Assembly: GCF_000392615.1 (NCBI RefSeq)
Contig: NZ_KB933398.1
Span: forward strand, 1,000,391-1,064,390
Length of the DNA stretch: 64,000 nucleotides
Source of the DNA: Lysinibacillus sphaericus OT4b.31
GTDB taxonomy: Bacteria > Bacillota > Bacilli > Bacillales_A > Planococcaceae
Direction of reading: 5' to 3'
A model generated the notes under the pieces. It made no database searches. It was not told the DNA's origin and saw only the letters and a list, made by a program, of their open reading frames with translations. The stretch's first letter is position 1, and every line of letters begins with the position of its first letter. A program made the position numbers and the translations under genes. This document shows, piece by piece, positions 17,270-25,500 of the stretch.

Positions 17270-17452
17270 ATGCGTATTATTGGTATGTTTGTAGCAATTT
17301 TCGTAAGTGCATTCATAGCCATTGGAATAGCAGAGTACTACCATCAACCGTATAGTTGGTATTTAATTATTCTAATGGTACTTACGGGATTTTTTATCCA
17401 TACAATTATTTTAATCTTAGAATCGGAGAACGGTGAGGAAAACGGAGCCTAA
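17270..17452 (+). CDS. 60-residue double-span membrane protein, paralogue 2
   Basis: Starts MRIIGMFVAIFVSAFIAIGI and, like paralogue 1, has two helices with QPYSWYLIIL and GFFIHTIILILE between and within them, ending in an acidic SENGEENGA tail. The ATG follows GAAGGAGTG. Each copy has its own terminator, so this looks like a tandem gene duplication with separate transcription. Function unknown. Confidence 0.78.
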   Translation: MRIIGMFVAIFVSAFIAIGIAEYYHQPYSWYLIILMVLTGFFIHTIILILESENGEENGA

Positions 17453-17462
17453 ACCTAAAAAA

Positions 17463-17493
17463 TGCGAGCCCACTTATATGGACTCGCACTTTC
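17463..17493 (+). terminator. Weak terminator after paralogue 2
   Basis: TGCGAGCCCA and TGGACTCGCA pair with one mismatch, followed by CTTTCATTT. Downstream, CAGCAAAA/TTTTGCTG (17540-17560) is another perfect hairpin with a 5-nt loop and no U run. Confidence 0.6.
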
Positions 17494-17617
17494 ATTTAGC
17501 GATTGTCGTGCAGTACGCTTGATGCATGGTTAACGCTCACAGCAAAATGTTCTTTTGCTGCAAGAGACTAGCAGAAGCGTAAAGACGTGACATTCTTTTC
17601 GACAAGCACTTTTCTAA

Positions 17618-18367
17618 TTATACAGTTAAGAATTTCACTAATTTTTCGTTATCAAGTAAGTTACCAACGAAGAATGCACCAAATTCGCCATAGCGAGCAG
17701 AAACTTCGTCAAAGCGCATTTCATATACTAATTTTTTAAATTGTAATACGTCGTCTGCGAATAATGTTACGCCCCATTCGTGATCGTCGAAGCCAACAGA
17801 ACCAGTGATGATTTGTTTTACTTTACCAGCATAGCCTCGGCCAATCATACCGTGAGAACGCATTAACGATTTGCGATCGTCCATTGAAAGCATATACCAA
17901 TTATCATCGCCCTGGCGACGCTTGTCCATTGGGTAGAAGCAGACATATTTAGAACGTGGAAGTTCAGGATATAGTCGTGCACGTACATGTGGATTTTGGT
18001 ATGGGTCTTCATTTGACTCCCCAGCTAAGTAGTTTGAAAGCTCCACAACAGATACATAAGAATATGTAGGAATTGTAAAATCAGCAATTGCTAATTTGTT
18101 AAATTCAGCTTCAATCTCTTGTAGCTCATCCATTGTTTCACGTAATGTCATAATCATAAAGTCAGCTTTTTGACCTACAATTGCGTAAAATGCATGAGCA
18201 CCTGTTTTAGCAACATCTGCATCATTCAATTTGTCTAAATAAGCAATAAATTCTTCAACTGCTGCTTGACGTTCTTCAGTAGAAACTAGTTTCCATGAAG
18301 CCCAGTCAATTGAGCGGAAATCGTGTAAAGCGTACCAACCATCTAAAGTAATTGCTGCTTCATTCAT
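17618..18367 (-). CDS. hemQ: Coproheme decarboxylase HemQ/ChdC
   Basis: A 249-residue chlorite-dismutase-fold enzyme that converts iron-coproporphyrin III to heme b, the last step of the Gram-positive heme route. The catalytic Tyr falls at residue 145 in [17 protein letters not shown] and the proximal heme His at 172 in [10 protein letters not shown], matching known positions in Bacillaceae enzymes. Start ATG 18367 follows AAGGAGTG. Divergent from lipL across 157 nt. Confidence 0.94.
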   Translation of the reverse strand: MNEAAITLDGWYALHDFRSIDWASWKLVSTEERQAAVEEFIAYLDKLNDADVAKTGAHAFYAIVGQKADFMIMTLRETMDELQEIEAEFNKLAIADFTIPTYSYVSVVELSNYLAGESNEDPYQNPHVRARLYPELPRSKYVCFYPMDKRRQGDDNWYMLSMDDRKSLMRSHGMIGRGYAGKVKQIITGSVGFDDHEWGVTLFADDVLQFKKLVYEMRFDEVSARYGEFGAFFVGNLLDNEKLVKFLTV

Positions 18368-18524
18368 TATTCAAACACTCCTTCATAAATGAAAATCATT
18401 CACATTTAGTTTATCACAGTTTGCTCCAAATCCCTAAGTTCATGATAGCGATTTCACTAATTTGACACCTTCAATAGATAATGTATGCTAAAGAGAAGAG
18501 ATGTAAATAGAGGAGCACTACAAA

Positions 18525-19358
18525 ATGAACAGTATTTTACAACAACCGATTTGGCGTTTCTACGATCAATCCATCAGCATGAAAAATAACTCGCCACTTG
18601 AATCTTTTGCAACAGATGATACTTTATGTCAACTGGTGGGACAACTTGTATCTCCACCAACTATACGTACATGGGTACATGACGCTGCAGTTGTACTTGG
18701 TATTCAAGATCATCGTTTACCATATGTGCAACAAGGCATGACATTGCTCGAAGCGCGGGGCTATCATCCGATTGTTCGTAATTCTGGTGGTCTAGCAGTT
18801 GTTCTTGATGCAGGTGTCCTTAATATTTCAATTGTTTTATCAGAACAAACAGAAGCGCTGAGCATTGATGCTGGCTACGATGTCATGGTTGCGCTTGTGA
18901 AAGCATTATTCCCCGAAGTAGCCGATAAAATTGAAGCCTATGAAATTGTGGGGTCCTATTGTCCAGGTTCCTATGATTTAAGTATGCAAGGGAGAAAATT
19001 TGCCGGTATTTCGCAGAGACGTTTACGGCAAGGTGTTGCCGTGCAAATTTATTTATGTATTGAAGGGAGCGGTGCAAAACGAGCGGCCCTTATTCGCGAT
19101 TTTTATGAGGAAAGCTTACAGGGCGAGGAAACAAAATTTACGTATCCCCAAATTGTGCCCACAGTTATGGCCTCATTAAGCGAACTAGTGGATGCATCAT
19201 TAACCGTTGACACTGTTGTTATTCGTTTACAACAAGTACTTCACGGTTTAGCCCATGAAGTTCATATGGCACCCTTTCACGATGAAGAATTAGCGTTATA
19301 TTCATTTTATTTACAACGTGTTTTACAACGAAATGCAAAAATGCTAGAACCAAAGTAA
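18525..19358 (+). CDS. lipL: Octanoyl-[GcvH]:protein N-octanoyltransferase LipL
   Basis: A 277-residue lipoyl-relay amidotransferase that moves octanoyl from GcvH to E2 subunits. The catalytic Cys is residue 146 in VGSYCPGSYDLS, and the lysine expected in the lipoate-ligase-like site is in QGRKFAGISQRR (about 158). The NSGGLAVVLD segment near residue 86 matches the family. Start ATG behind AGAGGAG. Neighbours hemQ and ywfO correspond to the B. subtilis ywf region. Confidence 0.92.
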   Translation: MNSILQQPIWRFYDQSISMKNNSPLESFATDDTLCQLVGQLVSPPTIRTWVHDAAVVLGIQDHRLPYVQQGMTLLEARGYHPIVRNSGGLAVVLDAGVLNISIVLSEQTEALSIDAGYDVMVALVKALFPEVADKIEAYEIVGSYCPGSYDLSMQGRKFAGISQRRLRQGVAVQIYLCIEGSGAKRAALIRDFYEESLQGEETKFTYPQIVPTVMASLSELVDASLTVDTVVIRLQQVLHGLAHEVHMAPFHDEELALYSFYLQRVLQRNAKMLEPK

Positions 19359-19388
19359 ATGGGTAACTAGCATGTCTCCATAAAAAAA

Positions 19389-19425
19389 GGCGATGTTGCT
19401 AACTAAGCACATCGCCATTTTCGTT
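19389..19425. terminator. Bidirectional terminator between lipL and rsfA
   Basis: GGCGATGTTGCT and AGCACATCGCC form an 11-bp stem with one bulged T around AACTA, flanked by A and T runs. It overlaps the last codons of rsfA. Confidence 0.82.
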
Positions 19426-20046
19426 TTGATACGGACTACTCGTAACGAGATTTCCGTTTTTCTCCATTTTGAAAACAGGAGCAATGTATTCTTCCTCTTC
19501 ATCTAGTGTTACGAGTCGTCTAGCTCGGTTCATAATTTGCACAAATTGCTCATAATCTCTACGAATGGATCTGTTTTCTTCTTCTAACTGTGTAATGGTC
19601 TTCTCTAGTTTTTTATTTTTCTCAGATGTTACGTGTACAAGTTGTCTCCATTTCGAAGACTCATTACCTATTTCACCAGAATGTTGTAAACGTAGCAAGT
19701 ACGCTATAACAATATCAAGAGATAGTGCTGATAAAGGAATGGACTTGCTTTCTGTATCACTACCACTTACTGCAAAAATATTAGAGGAACGACGTCTTGC
19801 AGGAGCGCCTAACACTCGCATTCTCTCTTTTCTTTCTTTTTTTGCATCTGCTAATTGTTCCTCATAAGTCTTACGAACAACAGCATTCCAACGGAAACCA
19901 CATGCAGCAGCAGTACGGTTCAGTGCATCACCAGCTTCTTCAAAGGCATTTAACTGTGTACTTCCTTCTGTAACATGACGAATTACCGCCTCTGCTAACA
20001 ATTCATCATTTTCTTCTAACCAAGCATCTTGTCTTATTTTACTCAT
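19399..20046 (-). CDS. rsfA: RsfA-family prespore regulator
   Basis: A 215-residue regulator with an N-terminal Myb/SANT-like DNA-binding part ([20 protein letters not shown] and [16 protein letters not shown], about residues 4-65) and a coiled coil at roughly 130-175 ([19 protein letters not shown]). In B. subtilis RsfA is made in the forespore under sigma F and tunes sigma F genes. Start ATG 20046 lies 7 nt after GGGAGG; an upstream start would overlap it. Confidence 0.88.
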   Translation of the reverse strand: MSKIRQDAWLEENDELLAEAVIRHVTEGSTQLNAFEEAGDALNRTAAACGFRWNAVVRKTYEEQLADAKKERKERMRVLGAPARRRSSNIFAVSGSDTESKSIPLSALSLDIVIAYLLRLQHSGEIGNESSKWRQLVHVTSEKNKKLEKTITQLEEENRSIRRDYEQFVQIMNRARRLVTLDEEEEYIAPVFKMEKNGNLVTSSPYQNENGDVLS

Positions 20047-20280
20047 TTTAAAACCTCCCACCTTAATTTGGTACTACTTATTTATCTCTAGCATGACCAA
20101 TCTTTTAACCTTTTATTCATCTATGTGGGAGGAATTATGCTTGAATACAAGGTGAAAAATGCGATACAATACCCGATGTAGGTTTGTGCGTATGCTACAT
20201 ACTTAAATATGTGAAGGTCATACGTACATTAGAATCGTTTATTTTTGAAAAAATACTATATAGAAAGGGTTGTTGACAAA

Positions 20281-20508
20281 ATGGCAAACGAATTTAAAGT
20301 TTGCGATGAATGTCAGGCCGTTAACTTAAAAACCTTAATTCCAAAATTAAAGGAAATCGATCCTGATGCAACCATCGAAATTGGCTGTCATTCTTATTGT
20401 GGCCCAGGTCGTAAAAAAACATTTACCTTTGTAAATAGTCGCCCTGTAGCTGCACTCACTGAAGAAGAGCTAATGGAAAAAGTTTTAGTGAAATTGAAAA
20501 GTAAGTAA
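20281..20508 (+). CDS. DUF1450 family protein
   Basis: A 75-residue protein with paired cysteines: VCDECQAVN near residues 7-15 and [10 protein letters not shown] near 35-44, the pattern of the DUF1450/YuzB group. These are predicted small iron-sulfur or zinc-binding thioredoxin-like proteins; no activity is known. The ATG at 20281 is 11 nt after AAAGGG; an in-frame TTG at 20272 is closer and cannot be excluded. Confidence 0.82.
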   Translation: MANEFKVCDECQAVNLKTLIPKLKEIDPDATIEIGCHSYCGPGRKKTFTFVNSRPVAALTEEELMEKVLVKLKSK

Positions 20509-20515
20509 TAAGAAG

Positions 20516-20545
20516 CTATCTTCACATTGTTGAAGGTAGTTTTTT
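20516..20545 (+). terminator. Terminator after DUF1450 gene
   Basis: CTATCTTCA pairs with TGAAGGTAG around CATTGT, followed by six Ts. Confidence 0.85.
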
Positions 20546-20626
20546 GTATAATGGTAAATATTAATAAAGTCCAGGTATTTGCGCCGCATATGGATGTAGC
20601 GGTGATGAATACGCCTAGCTATTAGG

Positions 20627-20689
20627 TCGATAGAAACCTAAAATAAGTCAATAATACGTTGAATTAGGTTGATAGTCGCTATAATTACA
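20627..20689. repeat. 21-nt-period array, copy C (degenerate)
   Basis: Three units begin TCGATAG (20627), TCAATAA (20648) and TTGATAG (20669), exactly 21 nt apart, each carrying a nearby ACCTA/TTAGG element. The core is GATAG rather than GATAAA, so this is a divergent member of the family. Confidence 0.65.
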
Positions 20690-20761
20690 GAGTAATGTAT
20701 ATGCTAGTCCTACAAGTATTGCATATAATAGAAGAAATACGAAATGGGAGGTGCTGTACAA

Positions 20762-22066
20762 ATGACACATTATGCAAACGCAAAATTGCAAGAAGAGAAA
20801 GTATTCAAGGATCCAGTTCATCGTTATGTACACGTACGAGACCAAGTAATTTGGGATTTAGTGGGTACAAGAGAATTCCAACGATTGCGCAGAATTCGCC
20901 AGCTCGGTACAACGTTTTTAGTATTCCATGGAGCAGAGCATAGCCGTTTCAGTCACTCACTGGGTGTTTATGAAATTGTGCGCCGCATTGTTGATGATAT
21001 TTTTACAGGTCGCCCAGAATGGGATGAAAGCGAACGATTGCTTGTACTTTGTGCAGCCCTTTTACATGATTTAGGGCACGGTCCTTTCTCACATGCTTTT
21101 GAAAATGTCTTTGAGCTTGATCATGAATTCTTTACAAGGCAAATATTACTTGGTGATACAGAAGTCAATGCCGTGCTGAAAAAAGTTGCACTAGACTTCC
21201 CAGAAAAAGTTTCACAAGTAATTGAAAAAACTTATCCAAATAAGCAAGTCGTAAGTTTAATTTCTAGTCAAATAGATGCCGACCGTATGGATTACCTACA
21301 ACGAGACGCCTATTTTACAGGTGTGAGCTATGGCCATTTCGATATGGAGCGTATTTTACGGGTAATGCGCCCTCGCAAAAATCAGGTAGTGATAAAAGCG
21401 ACCGGCATGCATGCGGTAGAGGATTACATTATGAGTCGCTATCAAATGTACTTACAAATTTATTTCCATCCTGTATCACGTAGCGCGGAGGTTATATTAA
21501 ATAATATTTTAAAAAGAGCTAAACAATTAAGTATGGTAGGCTACAAGTTTAAGCACGAACCTACACACTTTTTGGCTTTTTTCCGTAACACGATTACGTT
21601 GGAGGACTATTTAGCACTAGATGAAAGTATCCTTTTTACTTATTTTCAATTATGGATGCAAGAGGAAGATGCTATTTTAAGTGACTTAAGTCGTCGTTTT
21701 GTAAATCGCAAGTTATTTCAATACATCGATTTAGATCCCGGCGTTGAATTGGACAAATACCAAAAGCTACAAGAGTTATTTAAGCAAGCTGACTTAAATC
21801 CCGACTACTATCTTGTGCATGATACTACCGCCGACTTGCCTTATGATTTTTATCGACCAGGAGAGGAAGAAGTACGTGTCCCCATTTTTCTAGAAATGAA
21901 AAATGGCGAGTTACGTGAACTCTCACGTGAATCCATAATTGTGGATTCTATTTCTGGGCGTATGAAACGCGATCATAAAGTATACTTTCCACTAGATTTC
22001 TTAGAGGATAGTAGTACAAATTCGATTGTGAAGAAACAAATATTGACACTCTTACAAGGTCGATGA
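20762..22066 (+). CDS. ywfO: HD-domain dNTP triphosphohydrolase-like protein YwfO
   Basis: A 434-residue HD-superfamily phosphohydrolase. The metal motif is H...HD...D: EHSRFSHSLGVYEI (about residue 61), LLHDLGHGPFSHAFE (about 100-114) and DADRMDYLQRDAYFTG (about 175). These match the YwfO family, whose B. subtilis and enterococcal members hydrolyse dNTPs and are stimulated by dGTP. ATG 20762 follows GGGAGG by 12 nt; a nearer in-frame ATG at 20744 overlaps that site. Confidence 0.9.
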   Translation: MTHYANAKLQEEKVFKDPVHRYVHVRDQVIWDLVGTREFQRLRRIRQLGTTFLVFHGAEHSRFSHSLGVYEIVRRIVDDIFTGRPEWDESERLLVLCAALLHDLGHGPFSHAFENVFELDHEFFTRQILLGDTEVNAVLKKVALDFPEKVSQVIEKTYPNKQVVSLISSQIDADRMDYLQRDAYFTGVSYGHFDMERILRVMRPRKNQVVIKATGMHAVEDYIMSRYQMYLQIYFHPVSRSAEVILNNILKRAKQLSMVGYKFKHEPTHFLAFFRNTITLEDYLALDESILFTYFQLWMQEEDAILSDLSRRFVNRKLFQYIDLDPGVELDKYQKLQELFKQADLNPDYYLVHDTTADLPYDFYRPGEEEVRVPIFLEMKNGELRELSRESIIVDSISGRMKRDHKVYFPLDFLEDSSTNSIVKKQILTLLQGR

Positions 22067-22155
22067 AATATTTGTGATGACAAAAAAAATTTTTTTAATA
22101 AAGAATGAATATTAGATAGAAGACGATAAATTACTCATAGTCATATATTAATGAT

Positions 22156-22203
22156 AAAAAAGCACTAAACCTACTCGGAGTGAGGACTGGATTAGTGCTT
22201 TTT
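22156..22203 (+). terminator. Terminator after ywfO
   Basis: AAAAAGCACTAA and TTAGTGCTTTTT are perfect complements 23 nt apart, with a T run. It lies 90 nt after the ywfO stop. Confidence 0.75.
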
Positions 22204-22304
22204 GTAATGTATAAAAACACGTCAACCGGAAGAATTACAAATTACTATAGGGATTTGTTAACGAAAATTATGGAATTGTTTAGAATTTGTTCAGTACTGT
22301 TTAC

Positions 22305-22580
22305 TATAATGTATCTAAAATCTAAAAGGGGGTGAGGTCAATTATAAAAGGCGTCACACCAGTTATTTTGGATACATGCAATTGTGTACATACACAATAA
22401 GAAGTCACCATGATAGTCTACCGCGTGTAGTATTGTTTTTGATGTATTCGCCATGACGACAAGTTATTTGGAGGGAAGAGGGACAAACCTAATGTTTGTA
22501 GCATACCTTTCCTAGATTTAGAAAGGATGCATGTCGTCAACAAACACCTACAGGTAACTCTCTGAACTTAAAAAGGAGAG
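22305..22580 (+). promoter_or_regulatory. Long structured 5' leader of the surface protein gene
   Basis: A -10 box TATAAT (22305-22310) predicts a leader of about 270 nt; the -35 is weak. Within it, TGACGACA (22454-22461) pairs with TGTCGTCA (22532-22539), closing a three-way junction. Inner stems are ACAAAC/GTTTGT (22483-22499, 5-nt loop) and GCAT-CCTTTC/GAAAGG-ATGC (22501-22530, one bulge). The 5' junction strand is a 21-nt purine-rich stretch; the other junction strands are single nucleotides. Just before the gene, CTCTCT (22558-22563) can pair with GGAGAG (22575-22580), the Shine-Dalgarno. This resembles an aptamer plus translational switch but matches no riboswitch class I recognise. Confidence 0.6.
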
Positions 22581-22584
22581 AAAC

Positions 22585-25500
22585 ATGAAGAAAATAAATT
22601 TAGCAATCATCACAATGTTGCTCGTATTCCAAACGGTGCTATCACCAATTTCAGTGTTTGCGGAAGAACTAAATCCTCCAGCAACAACTGATCTGGTACC
22701 TGAAGAAACAGCGACACCAGAAAGTGGGGCACCTACACCTACCACTGGAGGCACTAGTACTAGTGAAGGGACAGTAGAGGAAGAGGTTACAGGTGAACAA
22801 ACACCAGGACAGCCGGATGGTTCAACTTCAATTGATTCTGAGACAAATGGTAATGGTGAAGCAACAACTGAGGGAGAGGACACTGTAACAGAAGAGAACG
22901 ACCCAACAACAGAGGGTGCGGCTAAAGATGCAATTTTACCAAATCCTCCAGATGTGCCAGCGATATTAAATGCTGGTGTACCACAGGAAATACCAGTATC
23001 TGCAGTAGATTTTGAAATGCTAATTAATGGAGAAATGGTCACAGCGCCATCTTATGACAAAGAACTCCAACAGGGTCAAACAGCAACAATTACATTTACA
23101 TTTACAGCAAACTTAGAGAATACGCATGCAGCGGGAGATTATTTTACGTTTGATTTACCAGCGTCTATTATAGACTACCAAAAAAACTTCCAAGGATTTA
23201 AGTCGGCAGGTCCAAATAATCCGGCGTTTTCTTACACAACAGTTGGTCAAACAGTAACTGTTAAATTAGATGAAACCATTACTGATCCAAACTTAATAGG
23301 TAGTGATGTAAAGCTTATTGCCACATTTGAATCAGGCTTTAATCTATATGATGATAGCTTAGAGCAAGAAGTAGTCATTCCTGATGGTAAAGGTGGAGAG
23401 GAAACCGTTACAATTACATTCCTTCCATCAACAAGCAATCAGAAGATTTCAAAAGAAAGTAAAGGTGTTAAATCAGTAAACGGTGAAAGAATCATCGATT
23501 GGGAAGTTTGGGTTAACCGAGCTGGCAAGGACTTAAATGGTGCTACTCTAACAGATAATACGAGTGTTAGCAATAGCGCTATGCATGAAGTTATACTAGG
23601 CTCTGTTCAAGTGACTCAATACGAAATAGGTTTAAATGGATATAAAGAGGATACAGCAAATCCTACTTACCTAGAAAATGCTAACTTCGCTGATATTTCA
23701 TTAAATGGTAAATATGCATATAAAGTGAACTATCAAACAAAAGTAATTGAGACTAATCCAGAGGGAGAAAAATCTTTTAATAATACTGTTACATTAAATA
23801 ATGGTAGTGATTCAGAAACTTCGGATGTTGCCACACAGAAGATCAAATACGGTGATGCACTTAAGAAAAGTCTAGTATCAGGGGATAACTACAAATCTTC
23901 ATGGGAAATTAAATACAACTATAATGAAGTGAAGATAGACAATCCTGTTATTGTAGACACACTGCCAGGTGCACATAAAATTGATACAGATACTATTTTA
24001 GTTTACAAAGTGCAGGTAGATGAATATGGCAATGAAATAGGAACACCTATTGAATTTAGTAATTACTCCGTCAATAAGATTTCAGATGGCTTCGAGCTAA
24101 AATTTGATGACTCAGTAACAGAAGCCTATAAAATCAAGTATGATGCTTACTATACTAAAGATTTCTACACAGGGACTGGGGAATCGCTAACGAACACAGT
24201 GACAAATGGAACGATTACAAAAACAGCTCCTCACACAATGACAGAAAACATTTTAAGAAAATCACGTTCCATAAACTTTGACACAAAAGAAATTACTTGG
24301 ACGATTACAGTAAAAGCCGATAATAAAGCTATTAACGGATTGAAAATCGCCGATACGTTTGAAACAGCTAATAAAAAAGGTAAGCATACACTTGTTGGTG
24401 GAGTCCATGATATTACTATAAACAATATGACGGGGCACACTATTGCGCTTATCGATGAACATGACTTAAGCAAAGGGTTCACTTTAACAGATGGTACTAT
24501 TGCAAAAGGTCAAACAGCGACAATTACCTATAAAACATCATTTGCTATTGCAGATGACGGCTCTGTTGTAGATGGTGGATACGGTAATACAGCTACAGCT
24601 AAGTGGACTAGTGACGAGACATATGAAATCACTAAAGAAGCTGATTATACACCAGCCACTACAACTCAAAATAATGGTAGCAAGTCAGGGGAATTCAACT
24701 ATTTAGATCAAGAATTCACTTGGGAAGTTAAAGTGAACATTAATAAGAAAGATATTAATGGAGCGCTATTAACCGATGTGCTAGGTGATGGGCATGAAAT
24801 CAACGATACGTCATTTACTGTCTATCATTATACGCTTACAACAGGTGATGATAATGCTGGGACTAGAGGAGACATATTAGACTCTAGTAAGTATGACTTA
24901 ACGGTGGCACAAGATAAAAAGGGTTACACGCTAAGATTCAAAGGTTTAGATGCAGCAACAAATAATAATGTGTACCTTATAGAGTATAAAACAAAGGATT
25001 CCAATCATATTGTAGGCATTGAATCGAATAATGCTAATGAAAAAGGTGACACTTATACCAATACAGCTAAATTTAAAACATTGGGCGAGACGAAAACTTA
25101 TGAACTAACAGCATCAGTTAAGGTCGATGTAGCGAATGATTTATTATCGAAGAATATCACATCGTCAGGTAATAATAGTAATCAAACAATTACTTGGAAA
25201 ATAGATGTAAATAAATCACATTCTACTTTAAAAAATGTTGTCTTAACAGATACACCATCTGGTAATTTAATGCTTATTCCAGATTCTATTCAGATTCGAC
25301 CTTATGTTGTGAATGCAACAGGTATCTCTGAAGGGGCATCTTCGACTTGGAAAAACCCATCCGAGTTTGGTGTAACAGTAGATTACGATAAAGTGACTGG
25401 TGGCTTTTCACTTAACTTTGGTGACCTAACGAAAAAAGGCTACCAAGTCCAGTACAAAACAATCGGATTAGGTCAAAATGGTCAAGCGTTTAGCAATAGT

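Noticed and set aside
22331..22402. Short upstream reading frame in the adhesin leader (about 23 codons from GTG)
   Set aside because: The start is directly against the G run with no proper spacing; no supporting evidence of translation.
22548..23042. Long reverse-strand open frame over the adhesin 5' end
   Set aside because: Low-complexity mirror of a Thr/Pro/Glu-rich coding region, no ribosome site, no family resemblance.
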